NCBI GenBank assembly: GCA_013398295.1
Contig: VZSF01008857.1
Location: 1-64,000 of the forward strand
Reading direction: 5' to 3'
DNA length: 64,000 nt
Source: Chionis minor
Lineage: Eukaryota > Chordata > Aves > Charadriiformes > Chionididae
Shown: positions 41,355 through 55,807 of the stretch, in pieces
Layout of the letters: each line of letters opens with the position of its first letter
How positions within the stretch are numbered: position 1 is the stretch's first letter
Position numbers and translations under genes: made by a program
Notes under the pieces: generated by a model
Seen by the model: the letters and a program-made list of their open reading frames with translations, nothing else
What the model was told of the DNA's origin: nothing
Database searches by the model: none

Positions 41355-44300
41355 CAATGAGAAGGGACCTGCTGACTGCAATGTACTGCGCCCAAGGACA
41401 TCTGTGTTACTTAATATGGAGATAACATGGGTATTTTATATATCCCAAAATTTTGCATTCAGGATCAATATGAACGAAACAGTATTATTTAGAGCCACTG
41501 AGATCACCGTGAATGAATACCATTCCAATTGATATGACTGGATGTGACTCCAAGACAAACTCGTTACCTCTGTGTGTGTGTTTATGTGCAAACTGAGCTC
41601 TGGAAGCACATTAACTGCAAGGCATTTCTAACGCACATAGTTTGATGCAGAGAGGCATCAGAGGCATCAGAGAGGCACGTACTAGAACTGGCTATTAAGA
41701 CTGGGCATCTCTCCTGACCACCTAATTTTGTTCTGCTGATGCTGCACTTGTGTCAGTTTGATTTTGTGAACAAACTTCTACCTGCCCTGCCCTCACAGGA
41801 AAAGGACGCTCTTTTGACCAATGAGGAAATATCAAATATACACCATGCAGTTTGTTACATTGCCATTTTAGTAGAAAACAGAGTTTACGGACCTATCAAA
41901 GAAAGTAGCTCTGTGAGCAGCAGAAGTAGTGGAACCCAGGTTTAAATTGATTTTGAGCCTCCTGCCCCATTTACAGTTCTCCACTGTCCTCAGCTCATGC
42001 CAATAAAATTCTCTTCTGCTTCCTGTCACAACAGACTCCTGTGAAATAATACATCAGCTGCCACACTTGCTCAGAGAAACCAGCTGACAAAAACTGTAGA
42101 GACAAACTTGACAAGGTTAGAGCAGTCTTGCACAACAGCTCCCTATTTTCCAAAATGTATATAAAAATAATTACATCTAAGACTACATTTCTTCTCATTT
42201 TGCTAAAAATTATTGTAGATGGGATTGTACTCATCCTCACCAAATGCTCAAGCACCCATCTAAAAAGCAATTTTGAAGAACAAGAAACATGAAATTCTGA
42301 TATTCAAAATCTTTTGCTTTGTCATTAACCCTATTTCCCAAGTAATGTTCATAACACAAATTAAATAGAACTATTACACCTTAATTGCTAATATTTCAAT
42401 TTATTTGAAAGCAAATATTGAGACATATAAAAATATTAAATAGGTGGTCTGAGAATCCAAGAGATTTTTATTCAAAGGAATACTATTTATTAAGGAAAAA
42501 AAAAGAAATTTACCTCACACAACCCGAGTTCTCACTTCTAGTGAAGAAAAAAAAAAAAATCTTCTCCCTGTTTTAACAGGAGAAAATGGAAACTAATGTC
42601 CCCCCTTTCCCACCTTGGTATCCTATAATTTCATTTCATTAAAATTCAGGTGACATTGACATCTCTGGACACCTTTGGAGGGTAAAAGACTGAGATAAAA
42701 GCCAACTCCCAAAAAAAAATCAATGTTTGCCTTAAAGCCTAAGTTAGAGTTACAAACTTGGCAGTCTGTGTCTCAGTTCTGAGTCTTTTTACAGCCTGTA
42801 TGATAGATACCACCCATCCTAAGCCTGTATGCCTGCAGTTGCAAACTTTCATGACAGTAAAGCCATCTGAAGAAATAACAGCTCAATACTCTTGACCATA
42901 AGGCATATTACTTGCATAAAACCTTCTGTAGCATGTTTAAATTGCTATTCTTTTTTAGAACTGCAGAAGACAGAACAAGGAAATGGCTTTGTTAACACTT
43001 CCACACAAAGCAAAGTGGAAATCCCTGGGGCAGTACAGAGCATCTGTTTCTGATGAGAAGCAGGGTATACATACAGATGACTAAATTGCTGAAGACTGAG
43101 GAAAAGGCAGGAGTAAAAATAAACGTTAAATTTCACAGGCTGAAAAATGTCTGGACTTGTACATACCTTACCTTCTGTCCAGGAGAAGAGGTGCCATAGA
43201 GGACAGTCCTTGTCTTTCACTCTCCCTTCCTCTCCACAGGTCTGCTGTCCAAACCCACTTCCCCTGTCCCAATACCCACACTTTCCCTCCAGCAGCTCTC
43301 TACTTCTGCCAGGTTCTTGTGCAGCACAAGACCTTTGTCTGTCTCTTTGGCTGCCTTAATATTATTAGATTCCAGAAGGTTTCTGCAACTTCACTTTAAA
43401 AGCAACAGTCACTTCAAACTTCTACACAGCTAACTTTTGTAAGTAACAAAACTTGTCTGACAGGTGGATCTTGAAAAAGAAAATTCTTAGAATTTAAATC
43501 TGCAGAAGACCAATATGATACTCTGCTGTGATCTGACAACTGCAGAGACCTAAAGTTTTACATAGTCATTTCTGAAGGCAAAAAGCGAGTGTTAACTGGA
43601 CAAAATCCTCAGGAACAAGCCCAGTGTTTACAAATTTCAAATGACAGAATAATCACCTCACAATAAGAAACACTAGTGACAAATCATCTACATTCTTCAA
43701 ATACTGTGCTTTTAATAATTTTTTAGAACTAGCAAATGAAATACTTTTCTTCAAGGAAAGAGCCACGGGGTTTTTTGGTTGGTTGGGTTTTGGTTTTATA
43801 TGTATGTATTTTCAGTCTTTGATCCTGACAGTTTACATGCGTTTTTCCTGGAAAAGTTTGAGACAATCCAAAAGTTCAGCAATAATGCAATGGTGTATCA
43901 GAAAAATACCTGGAATCAGTCCTACAAAGCTCTTTATTTAAAGAAGCAGAAAAGTATTTAAGAAATACCAGCTTTAAAACTTTTCTTCTTGAGATAGGAC
44001 TAAACAAACTAATGCCAGTGTTTTGTTTCAAGTCTGAAAACTTAGGGTTGGATGAACTCCAGAAGGACTGAGTGAACTGAAACAGGCAGGAAAAATCATA
44101 AATTTTGCTTCTGGAAAAAAGAGCTGTGTTTTGCTTGCCAACAGGACACCAATAAACCTTCCCAAGAGGGAAGGAACTAAACAATAGTTTTTAAGCCATC
44201 CATCTGCACAGTCTTCCATTACATTTTGAGAAGTTAAAATAACCTTTTCAAGATGAAAGACTAAAGCAGAGAGTGCACATCTATAGAACAAGTAGGGCAA

Positions 44301-47300
44301 GAACATGTGAGCAAAATCACTGAATGTGACTTGCAGTGCTGCACACACACAGAAGGGCCACGCACAGATGAACAATCCCACACAGCATTTAGGTAACATC
44401 TAGAATGAACAGCAAAGAGCCTATCTCCCCAAAAGCACAAAAGTTTTTCAGTATCTCTATGTGAGATGACTTCTCTCTTACAGTCTAGCCCCTAAAGTCA
44501 ATTCACTCTGTTGTTTTGTTGTCTTGCCAGGCTAGGGACTTGGCAGATCAAAGTACATGACATTTAAAAGTCCCCCTTGAGAAACACACGCGTGTGAAAG
44601 CCATCTAGGACACAGTCTCAAAGAACATGAAAGCGGATCCAGGAAGGGAGTCCAAAACAGTTAACTAAGACTTTCCCATTCATGAAATGGCAGGGCTCGT
44701 AGTCAGCTACGTATATACCACCTGTTTTGCTGATTTTTCGACATTTTCCCTGAAATATTTTAATTCTGCATACATAACAGAAGCAACGGATTTCAAGGAT
44801 CACCCAAAGTGAGGGGTGTTTGTAGCTAGAGCTCAATGGGGGAGATGGCATAATATGTAGACATCATTGGTCCCTAACTCCCTCAAACTTATTAAGATAA
44901 GGATTGTCTGTACAGTCCTGTTTCACTAAGAAACGTTATTGAAAAGATACATTGGCAGAAACATCTGCAGAGACACTATCAGTATACTAATTAGATACGT
45001 GCACAAAATGAATCCAGAACTAATGCAAGCAGAAAACCTGTAGGCAATACTAAAGTACCCCTCACTAATATGAGCACCACTTCAAATCTCTTTTTTCCAC
45101 TTGATAAGAAAACAATAATAAAACCAAACTAAAATACTCCACAAGGCAACTCTCTGACTGAATAGACTGAAAATATACAGGTGCTGTAGAGAGGAAAAGG
45201 CTCTCTGAGGACCAAGGGATGGGTACAAGGCAGATCTTCATATAGCTGTTACACTCCTCTTTTTTTTTTGCACAAGACCAATATTCTTTGAAAGCAACAG
45301 TATTTCCAAATGCCGATTTGATTCAGTCTATCCCACTAATTACAGAAAGTCAGAAGAGACTGGCATCTGCATTCTAGCATATCGAGAGGAGAAAGTAAAA
45401 CTCCTTATAAATTTAAGTGTGTTAAATGTCCATTAAACTCATACTATCCTTACTGACATGTAATCTGTTTAAAAGATATTTACTTAATCTGCTCTGAAAT
45501 AAAAAAGCCGACAATAAATAAAGTAGGGCAGCAGATTTATCAGATGGGCAGATTGACCATTAAAATGCATGTATTTCCAGACTGTCTCTTTCTACTTGTA
45601 ATGCTTACTTACATGTACAGTAGAGAGTATTTTAAAGGCAGGAAAAAATGTTCTCATGGACTATATCTGGAAATACTACACAAGTTCAGCAGCAGTGCAT
45701 CAGTATTAGCCAGGTCTTCCTCAGCAGGAGGTTATGCAGGTTCCAACATTATGACAGATCATCACAAAGCACAGCTGAAGGTTGGTATGAACTGGTGAGC
45801 CTGGAAGAAGGGGACAGACTACTTACATCTGAGTTGGATGACCAGTAAGTTCAGGTAAATTTATAGCATTTTAGAACTCGAGGTTTTATTCATACTGAGA
45901 AGCCTACCTCAGTTAGGAATGCAGAGTCATGGCAGTGCTATGAAATCAAGGAAATGAGTTTGAAGAATGACTCCTCTTTGTACAAGGAACACATCTCAGC
46001 AATTCCACTCTGGAATGGTGATACTGGTAACAAAAAAAATGATGCCATATCCAACCACTCCCACCAATCCCGATGTCAGAGCTTTGAAGATTCTGGTATT
46101 GCAAATCGATATCCTACGCTACAAACAAAACACTTTTGAAAGGGCTCTGACCATGGGCAATCCTCAGCAATCCTGCTGCATTCAGGACACTTCCAGGGAC
46201 CAAGCCACACACTACTTGTATTACTGCTTAAACTTGGGTCTTGCCTAATGAAAGGCCTGGCTTTCTTCCACTACAACTCTATTAGCATTGCCAGCGAAGA
46301 GAATTTATGCAGAGAGAGAAGGGACTGGTGTTCCTTCTACAATAGGGCCAATTGTCTCAGGCTGCCACATTCAGTTAAATGTTTACTTTGTTGTTTCACA
46401 ACTCAACAGGAAGTGAAAGGTCAGAGAGGCCCCACTGCAGAACAGAGATGTTGTCATTCGTCTATTCACCTCAAGCCAAGATTCCAGTGGAAGACTACTG
46501 CTTTCCAGTTTTTTTTCACTCTTCCTCCAGGAGACAGACACCAGGTAGTAAATTAACACTCCAGCAATTCTTCCAGTCTGGTTTCATATCCTAGAAGACA
46601 CGTTAGAAGTCTGAGAGTATTCTATCAAGATCCTGAAAGGGGAACATTGCCAGGACTTGCTCACTGAGACTGGATAATGGAGAAAGATTAATTTCTTAGA
46701 CTACCCTTGAAGACCAGCCTTTTTGGCACACTTGAAAATGAGAGCTATAGTAAAGAGAGAACCATAGGCATGCAGAGCTTCCTGCAACACACAACTTCTC
46801 CCTGTTTGAAATGGTGAAGACCCTATTCAAATTCAGAGTCCTTCAGAAGCTGCATTTACCAGCATGAAGGTAAAATAAGAACAACTGTTTCCAACAATTC
46901 ATAACCACTTGTTGAATGGGCAACCTGCAGTTTTGCTCTCAGTCAATGAAGTATGAATTCACTTGGAGAGCCACTTACCCACATAATCTGTTAAAAATAG
47001 CCAAAAAAACCCTTCTTAACCTGTACATTATTTTCTTCCTCTGTTCAATGAACACAAGGAAAAAACCACCGAGCTTAGCCAATGAAAAGCTAGCACAATA
47101 ATAATCAAGCTATTATTTTCAAGAAGAATATGCATGGGTTAAATAAACATAATGTAATTTTCAGCTAATTGCAAACATGCTCTGAGCTCCTGAAGAAAAC
47201 CTGAAATGTTTAGTCCTGGCATGAATGAATCCTGCTCTGATGAAACTTTGACCGCATTGTTTCTGAGGTCTGAGTGGCCAGACGGTTATTGGGACACAGC

Positions 47301-47624
47301 CTTGGATGGGATGAGTCATACCCCAGCAACACCTGTTTCTCTTCACTGACTACCCAGGAAACGGAGACAACCAGCTCCAAAGCAGAAGTCTATATTTGGA
47401 CAGGCAAATCCTTCCTGTTCTGTCTCTTCCTGAGCACAGCATGCAGTTCACAGATTCATCAACAACTGTAGGACCTGAAGGAGACTGGTGCGGCTGCAGG
47501 GTCTGGGAAATTTCATCTTCCCCAAAGACCACAACCTCGAAAACACAAAGTGAGACCTTTTCCAGCATACACAGGGGAATCCCAAGTCTGGAGGGGGGAA
47601 AGAAAAAAACTCCCAAAACCTCAC

Positions 47625-47674
47625 CTCAATCTGCTCAGTCAGCCGTGTATTAACAAAATCTTCCACTTTCTGAG
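47625..47674 (-). other. Candidate minus-strand exon with one open frame
   Basis: The acceptor tgcttactttataagcag precedes 47,674 and the donor ATTGAG then gtgaggtt follows 47,625. Of 50 bases only one frame is open (QKVEDFVNTRLTEQIE). It takes two bases of a split codon at its start and ends in phase 0, compatible with 60,030-60,096 before it and 35,552-35,613 after it. The acceptor is only fair. Confidence 0.3.
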
Positions 47675-50594
47675 CTGCTTATAAAGTAAGCAGTACTTGT
47701 ACCATAGCTGGTAAAAAGCACGGGAGCATCATTCAAACTGGACAGCAACCTGTGCACTCTTCTGAGATAGTGAGCATGTATCCAACTCCCAGTCTGATTA
47801 AAGAGGCTGAAAAATCTGCCATTGACCTAAGGCAGCGGCATCTGACTGGAAAAGCACAGATTTTTTGAGGACCGTCCAGCCTATAAACATCCAGCGAGCC
47901 ACATAACTGACGCACTGAAAATCCCTGAACACAACTCAAAAATATTCCCCACAAAGCTGATGGGAACATTCCAGGGCCAGCTATTCCGGCCACAAGTACT
48001 CTCCTCATCACTGGATATGAGCTTTGTCATTCACAGCAACCTATGCCAGTAGACTCCTCTAGGTTATGAGGCAAATCTCAGGTTTTTACAGATCAGACCT
48101 GATCAGCCAGACCAGGCTGTTCACTTCAAAATGGTCAAAAGTCTTCAAATAATCTTCAAGTTCCCAAATGACTGCGGGTATATTTTGACAAGTCAACAGG
48201 ATTTTCATTCCCAAGTCAATAACACAATGTGAGCAAAGAAAACATCTTATATCCCATAATATCCTGTTCGAACAGCATTTTAAGCTATGTATGGAGACTG
48301 AAACACCATCACCGATAACTTGCAAATTGGTAATATGATAGAGTGCATTAACAATATTACTGTATTCCATTCTAATTCCACCAAATCACCCCATTTTACA
48401 AAATGGGAGGCTGAGATGCATTTGTAATTTCATATTATGCAAAAAAGGACCTCCTGTTGCAGAAATAATGCAAGCAGATATAGAATTTACATTTAGCTCA
48501 GCGTCACCTAAAATCACGTACAACATGAAACATGTTTCATTTTTCTTCAAAATGACTCAGAAAAGACCACGACACAATAAAAAATTTGTCAGCAATATTT
48601 CTTGGAACATTGGACATCTGCCATGTTACTCAAGAATTACATGTATTCTCAGTCTATTGGCTAACACAGAATTTAAATAGGAACATCCACAGCGGGTTTT
48701 TAGAACACATCACCATATTCTGTTCTAAAACTCAGAAGGACAAGCCCTCTGCTTTAGATACTTACTAGTACTTGCATGTTTCATTTGGCTGGCAGTAAAC
48801 ACAGCTTTTCAGAGATGAATCATTGCAGCTTGATGACACCAAGTAAATGGTAATGACTCGTGCTCTCATGCAAATAAGTGGACAAAAGTTAGCGATAAGA
48901 GCCTCAGTGACAGGAATGAACTGTGCTCCATTAGGACGCTGCCCCGCAACATTTGAGCCTTCTCAGAAGGGAAATTTGAGAGCATGCAGCAGCAAGAACA
49001 GAACAAATACCAAATATATTTTGTGAAGAGCCCGAAGAAACCCCACCTCTATAGAGCACATATCTCATGCTCATGTCAGTGCAGACCACATTAAAATGAA
49101 GAGGGTAGTGGGGACACTTCTTCCAGCCCTCTGTAACACTCAGCATAGCATTTCAAGATGAGATATAAAGCCTAATTTAATACAACGTGGGTAGGTAACC
49201 TCGTCTCTGTTGCACTGAGAAGACTGCTGGTAAGATCTGAGAAGCGTACAAGCTTAAAGCTACACAAGATAAGAAAAAGTAAAGTCATGGACAAGCGTAA
49301 TCATCAAGGCCAATGATTCAAGGAAAGAAACACTGACATGAAAAGGTAACGCAAAGCCAAAAAGTTGTAACAAGAAAAAGAAAGCAAAGAAATTCCATGT
49401 TTTGTGCCACTTCTACTCTCTGTGAGGTCCTAGTGGTCCTGGAGATGTGCATGCAAGTGTTCTTCTCCCTTGATTACAATTCACTAATATCCTATCACAG
49501 CCAGAGAAAAGTGTCGGCATGAAAACAAGTGCCACACATCTTCCTTTTTCATCCCTACAGATGATTCATATGTAATTATTTAAAAGTAATAACAATATTC
49601 CTCTATGGGGGGAAGCCAAAGAACTAGGAAGTTACTTGTATTCCAGACCATCTATGTGGACCTTACAGTCTTTTGTCAGGATTCCTACAAGACTGAAACT
49701 ATTTCTAAGACTGATTGCTTTGTGACACAAGCTCTGTTGTCAGCTGATTAAAAACACACTCTAAGAAGGAGAGAGGTGAGGTTCAGGGTACTGAGGACAA
49801 ACACACAAGCTGTTTCACTGGCCATATTTACTTTTACATATACATTATTAACATATTTCAGACAGCCTATTACCATGCAATCGAATGCAAATAACAGTTT
49901 GCTGATGTTATGGACAGTAAATAAAACCCCCACACTGTTATGTTTATAAGTATAAACACTCAAAATTATTGATTACAAAGATGAACATTATCTACCATTT
50001 GGTAACACCTTGGAATGAATATGGCAAAATATTTTTAAAACACTACCTATATCTGTAAAGGTCTTCCGGGCACCTCACGAGCTTGGGTTTTGTTATTTTG
50101 GGGCTTTTTTCCTCAGAAACTTAGCTGAGCACTCATAAAGGCATATCAGCATTAAACTGCTTTCTGGACGCTAAGTACAGCTATAGATTGCGCATCATCC
50201 AAACAGTATATAATTCATAGACATATGCTACAGTCATTTTCTGCAATGCACACTCTAAGAAAGCTAAAAGTAAACTTTCCTAGAGCTTTACTCCTGCTCA
50301 GTCTTAATGCTTGCTCTTTATAGCAAGCAGTTCATACAGGTGGAGTCTGGAAACGAAAGGCTGTTCCTCAGTCATGGCTATGCTGTGTGCTGAGAAGTTC
50401 ATTTCATTACTCATACATTCCCAGAAGAGGCCAGATTGACACAGGTACGACTATAAAACAGACTTTCTAGTAGTCTTCATATGGGGATTATTTCTTATCT
50501 GCAGGAAGGGGAAGCTTTATCCATCTATCAGAAACCCTCAAGGGGCCATTGGCCCCTGTTGTGATCAAATCAGAGTAAAACTACTCATGAATTA

Positions 50595-50625
50595 ATTTTT
50601 CCTCTGTGAACCACAGAGGAAGAAT
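50595..50625. other. Near-perfect hairpin, 14-base-pair stem and 3-base loop
   Basis: Arms 50,595-50,608 and 50,612-50,625 are complementary with a single G-T wobble. The inner ten pairs (ttcctctgtg against cacagaggaa) are perfect around the loop aac. Nothing else about it is known. Confidence 0.85.
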
Positions 50626-51259
50626 GTGGTGCTCCAAATTCTGATGTTTGTGGGATCTAGGTTCATACTACAACACTAATACACAAATATTACAATTTTA
50701 CTGATCTCTAGTAACCACAGCACGGTGGCAGTAAACTGTGATGCCCTTGATAAAACCCTGGTGTTTAACAATATCAGTTAGCCAGGTCTGGTTACACTTT
50801 TTGGCATGAATTACCAGAGAACGCCTGTTTTAAAAAGTAGCTGCTACTATTACAGCTGTTTATGAGAGATTAGCAATGCCTTTGAAATGTAACTTCATAT
50901 CCTCATAGGAGTGCTTGCAACTGAAGGCAAACTGAACTGAAAACAAACAATATGAGCCGGAGTACAACCTGTGACATAGAAAACCCCAACCATCTTGTCA
51001 ATAAGCTCCTCAGACATGGAACAGATTCTAGAAAAGCTGTCTCTCAGCACTTTTATTTTGCAGCAACCAATAGCCCAAAGCATTAGGCTCACAATGAATG
51101 AGCAGGAAAGAGATCGCTTAAGTAGTTCTGGCATGCTGAGTCCTGCACACCGCTGTGCGGTGCTAGAGACCGAGACTGGCTTGGCCTTCACTCCCAGATG
51201 ACTCTCCAGCACTTGCAGTTGAGACCGGATCCAAGCCTATTCACCCACGCTGCCCTCAC

Positions 51260-51354
51260 CTTTACTTGAGGAACCCATACGATGCTTCACTCTGCGCTGC
51301 CCATCACATGAACTCTACACCCGTACAGAACTGTGATAAACAGGCTCAGATCAT
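51260..51354 (-). other. Candidate minus-strand non-coding exon
   Basis: A strong acceptor (tttcctttgaacttctgcag) precedes 51,354 and a strong donor (AGTAAAG then gtgaggg) follows 51,260. All three frames have stops, so it would be untranslated. It is a splice-signal inference only. Confidence 0.25.
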
Positions 51355-52193
51355 CTGCAGAAGTTCAAAGGAAAGAACTGCAAGGATACACAAGCAGTAC
51401 ACTATGACGCAAATTCTTCCTTGTGCACAGGTCCAACAGCTCAGCCAGCACTCCAAGCTGCCAGTTCACAGCCATGCCATGCTAACTCTGGCATGACGTT
51501 GGCAGAAGAGGTGGGGGTGGGGGGCACGGCCCGTTTAATCTCGTTTGCAGAGCACAACTCCTGCACACCTAACTACAGCCTTGGATTAAAGTTTTTAGGT
51601 TTGTCCTACTAATAATGGTTATCAGTTTGGTCTTTACACTGAAATCCACTGTTCCCACAAAGAAGCCAGGAGCTTCACTGAGATAGCAATAACATGGAAA
51701 TATAGAGGCTTATTCTCAACTATCTGTGTAAAGTTCAAAGTAATTTCTTACCAACTTGTCTCTTTAAGAACTTTCTAAACATCATTTAGCACTGTGTTTT
51801 AAGTTGACCACAGGAAGCACCAATGGGAAAGTCCAGGAGGAGCCTTGTCTACCCCTCAGGCACCTCCTGCACTAGTGACAAAAGCATAATGCAAAATTAC
51901 TTAGAAAACGCTTCATGTTTAGGGTATGCTTTTTCTTCTTTTTAAGCAAGAAGTATTTGTTCATCAAAAACCACAGTCTGGAAGCAGCAATGCCCACCCT
52001 CTGCATCACTGTGTCTGGCTAGACTCAGCTGCTGGGAGCATGTCTCCGATAAACCAAGTTTGTGAGTAAACTCAAACTGGAGAACGAACCAAACCAAAGC
52101 CAACCTCTTAAGTTTTCCTCCCACTCTTCAAGCAAAGTGAGTGCTTAATAGTCAATTGATCTACTAGGACACCCGTTGGTGAAATGAAATTAC

Positions 52194-52228
52194 CTGTACA
52201 CCTCTCCACTAGTCTTGTAATCACTTAG
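52194..52228 (-). other. Candidate minus-strand short exon
   Basis: The acceptor gagatttttcttccaccag and the donor TGTACAG then gtaatttc enclose 35 bases with one open frame (LSDYKTSGEVY). It leaves two bases over, so it cannot be joined in frame to the 47,674 candidate. Confidence 0.3.
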
Positions 52229-53041
52229 CTGGTGGAAGAAAAATCTCAAAGGTCCCTTTAAGGAAAAAGCAGATGATTCAAGCATTCCCATGTTAAAAAC
52301 AAACACTATAAATAGTTGAGAAGGCCACAAATTATTCCCCGATTGCAACAATACCCCCGATCGTAATGACAGTGAAGAACAGTGAATTATAACAGTGAGT
52401 TAACAGTGAATTCTCTCTTCCAGCTCATGCTTTTAGGCAACAAAAGCAAGAATGGATACAAAAGGCAAAACATTCACAAAAACTTTTTCACAAGTATTAA
52501 TCTCTTTTTCCTTCCCATGCTTTCTACAAGGTTGCCTAAAGTGCCTTTACTTTAAATTTGTGGAGAAAAATCTGTAACAGGCCAAGTCTCAATGTGTGTT
52601 TGCTCCAGACAAAATTTGACCCTACACTGAAGTAAGAGTTGGGCATGTGGTAGCAATTCATTTTCCATCACCGCATCATTTCCACAGACAGAAAAGGAAT
52701 ATGCACACTGGCAGGTAGAGCACACTCTATTTTAGGTACCTGGGTGACTGGAGAAGCATGATCTTGAAGTGTCTGCTCCCTAATCTGGACACAGCATCTG
52801 ATCTCTGCTGAGCATCAGACAGGGATGCTTCTCTGCACTGTTCCCTTTCTCATGTTGATTTGTGCTTGCTTACTTCTCACTGAAATCTCTACACCCTAAG
52901 TAATCAGCACACTTCTCTACTGTTCCCCACAGTTCCTGACAATTTTGAACCAGAAAAAAACCCCAAAAACTAAAGAGCAAAGATTTATTGTTTTTAACCA
53001 TAAAGGTTAATGCATGTGTATTCACACAACTCACAAAGGAA

Positions 53042-53062
53042 GGGGGGGGGGGGGCGGGGGGG
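53042..53062 (+). repeat. Poly-G tract, 13 G, one C, 7 G
   Basis: An almost pure G run in AT-rich surroundings. It is G-quadruplex-capable and prone to length error in sequencing. Confidence 0.95.
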
Positions 53063-53485
53063 AAGGAACAAAACCAAAAACACAACCCTCCACCAACACT
53101 CCCCACGCACACTGGACTCAGAGAAAGCTTCCATTTGTTTGGAAGAGGTTTTAGTGAAGATTTCAAGATGTTCTCACAGCTCAGTGAAAAAACAGTACAC
53201 AGGTTTTCCCTTTAGGTAAACATGGAGTCTTAATAGTCTCCCATTTCATGATAGTCATTACCACGCAGGTGGGATTCATGTGCCTGCTTCTGCCAGCTTT
53301 CCAGCGTTCAATACTGTCCGCAGCATCTTCAATATTCCTTCCTCAAAAAACGCTAGGCATTTTGCCACAAGTCTTGCTACTGGGAGGCCTTTCCTGTAGT
53401 ATAAGGAAACACTACCTATGTTCAAATCCTTCAGCAGTACGCTATCAACTCTTCTGTAACACAACAGAAATCAGAAGGCAAAAAC

Positions 53486-53505
53486 TTTTTTTTTTTTTTT
53501 TTTTT
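53486..53505 (+). repeat. Poly-T run of 20
   Basis: The longest homopolymer in the window. It could be the remnant of a reverse-inserted polyadenylated sequence, but no retrogene is recognised beside it. Confidence 0.95.
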
Positions 53506-55776
53506 ACAAGAGGGTATTTTCTAGAAGGCCCACATAGGGTGGGGCAGACTGAGTAGGAGAATCTTGCTTGTGCCGAGTGATTTCAGAGTGCAAGAGACAG
53601 ATAATGTCCATGAATCAGCAGTGCCTTGGGCTCCAGTTGCATTTCTCTCCACATCAGGAGAAAGATCCTGTGGCAGACAAGAGCTAAAATCAGGGAGGGA
53701 ACGTAGCTTTCTAAGTTACTTTCTAAGCTAAGGGACTGCAAATCAAGGAGTTCAGTGAATTTGACCTCTTCAGCAAACGCACGTGCAAAGGCATGATGGG
53801 TCCTGGGGCAAGAGGAGGAGATAAGCCATCTAAAATGCCTATGGTCTTTCAGCTCCTTAACAGTATCTTTTCAGCATCAATTCAAACTAAATCAGTTTCT
53901 CTAATTCATGCTAAAATAGGTCTAAGCTACATTCCTTCTGAAGGAAGCTCATCTTGCCGGATTTTTCACTAGTGCAGGCGACCCATAGGCACACCCAAGA
54001 CTGTCAATGTTCTCTACCCTTTCTTTTCACAAAGGCCTAACTCCACTGGCATTATTCCTCCAGGTGATGAATCCACTGATCCACAGTACTCTATTTACAA
54101 ATCCTTCCAGATTGCAGCTTTCTGCTGCAAGATGCCGAGAGCATCCATAAACTCATGACAAGATGACACCACAAGCGACATCAGAACATATGTCCGCAGC
54201 AGTGTATCAACAACAAATGAATTACTGCAGTTCTGCACACCGCAGTGCAGTTACTGTGCAGCAGCAGTGGACAGGATCCTCACGAAGATGGCAGCACAGT
54301 TCTACGGGCAAGTCTTGAACATAGATACATTTACAAAAAATGTCTGCCATGTCTGATAAATCAGAGTAACTTCAGTGGGTTTTTACAAGCAATGAAGCCC
54401 ACCATTCCTGACTGAAAAGACCACGCCAGTTAAATGTATTCCAGCTGATTATCATAAACCCTTTTAGAAGGGTTCCCCACTACAGAAGGTTCCAAACTAT
54501 AGCTGCTTCTCTGAGAAATGATGTCTTCATTGTAAACTAGAGAAACACAGAAAGTAATTTACATAAGAATGTAGTAAAAATGTCTTCCATTTGGAATATT
54601 TTTACATGCTGAAATCAAACTCAATTATGTCCTGGTGAAATTAAAAGTAAGGCGGTTTCTTTTTGCTTCAGAATAGGAGCTGTTCTTCATGATTTAACAT
54701 ATGGCATATGGAAGACATCGATCTGTCCTGAGTCTTGAACTCTTTGAGATCTGCCACCTTGCACCTGCTAACTCAAGTGCTGATAGCATCATCATAGATA
54801 CACTTTAAGATAAATAAATAAATTCTAAAAAATCACTTTAACAAGGTTTCACCTAGGTCTAGAATCTGCTGTCACTCATGTGGGGATGCAGGACAAATTC
54901 ACACAACCTGGGGCCTATAGTCTACATAAAGAGTTCTTCCCAAGGTAAAAAACACCACCCTGTATTATATACTATTTTTTTCAAAGTCTTCCTGAAAATC
55001 TGTAAACATTCCGTTTCATCATATTGAGAACTGGCATGATAGCTAACTAGAATATACAAGAAAGTGAATATTCTTACAAACAAAAAGATTTTGAGGAATA
55101 CAACATAGTATTGTTCTCCTACTTTCTCAGGCATGCCTTCCCATACAAGAATCCTACCTCTTAGTAAATATATATCCAGGTAATCGTTTTCCTGATGATG
55201 CAAGCATTCCTTACTACTACAGACAAAGTTCTGTTCCTGATGCTAGTGACTGACAGACTCATGAAAGACTTAAGTAGGTAGGGGAAAATAAGACATTATA
55301 ACTGCCTTTAACTGTTTGTCTTTGTTGAGTGATGCTATGCCTATTTTACACTCAGAACAACTGAGATCTTTAGGGACAAATGTGCCTCAGTGTGTGTGTT
55401 ACACCTAAACACTCATTCTTCCAAGTTGGTCTTTCCTGTTCCATGCAGCCTATAGCACACTGCTTTACGGATAATAGATACTACTTCCTGTACACAAAGC
55501 CACGTAAAATGAGATTTCAGGAAATGATGGATTTTTTTTTTTTTTTCAATCCACAAAATAAATTCCACACGCTCTCACCAACTGGTTTTCTGTTTAAGAC
55601 TCATAGACTGCCTGCAGGTACTGCTGTGCTCTCTCTGCCTCCCAGAAAGGAGATAAATCTTATCAAGAAGTAATTAGAACAGGGAGCAAACTGTACTGTC
55701 AGCTGAGCCAATGCAGGCATACCCTGTTACAGTTTTCTCGCTTACCACTGCTTACTTGCTAAATAAACTGACCCAA

Positions 55777-55807
55777 TGAGTCAGTCATTGCAACTAAATG
55801 ATGTAAT
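55777..55807. promoter_or_regulatory. Cluster of AP-1, C/EBP and ATF-like motifs
   Basis: TGAGTCA at 55,777-55,783, ATTGCAAC at 55,787-55,794 and TGATGTAAT at 55,799-55,807 are packed into 31 bases. This arrangement resembles a bZIP-bound enhancer core. Short motifs arise by chance, so this rests on the density. Confidence 0.3.

Noticed and set aside
42514..42537. 24-base minus-strand micro-exon after a long T-rich acceptor
   Set aside because: The pyrimidine stretch is part of an A/T homopolymer, so the acceptor is likely fortuitous.
43165..43185. Very strong minus-strand donor (ACAGAAG then gtaaggta)
   Set aside because: The sequence upstream on that strand is purine-rich for over 60 bases and has no acceptor, and no promoter is evident.
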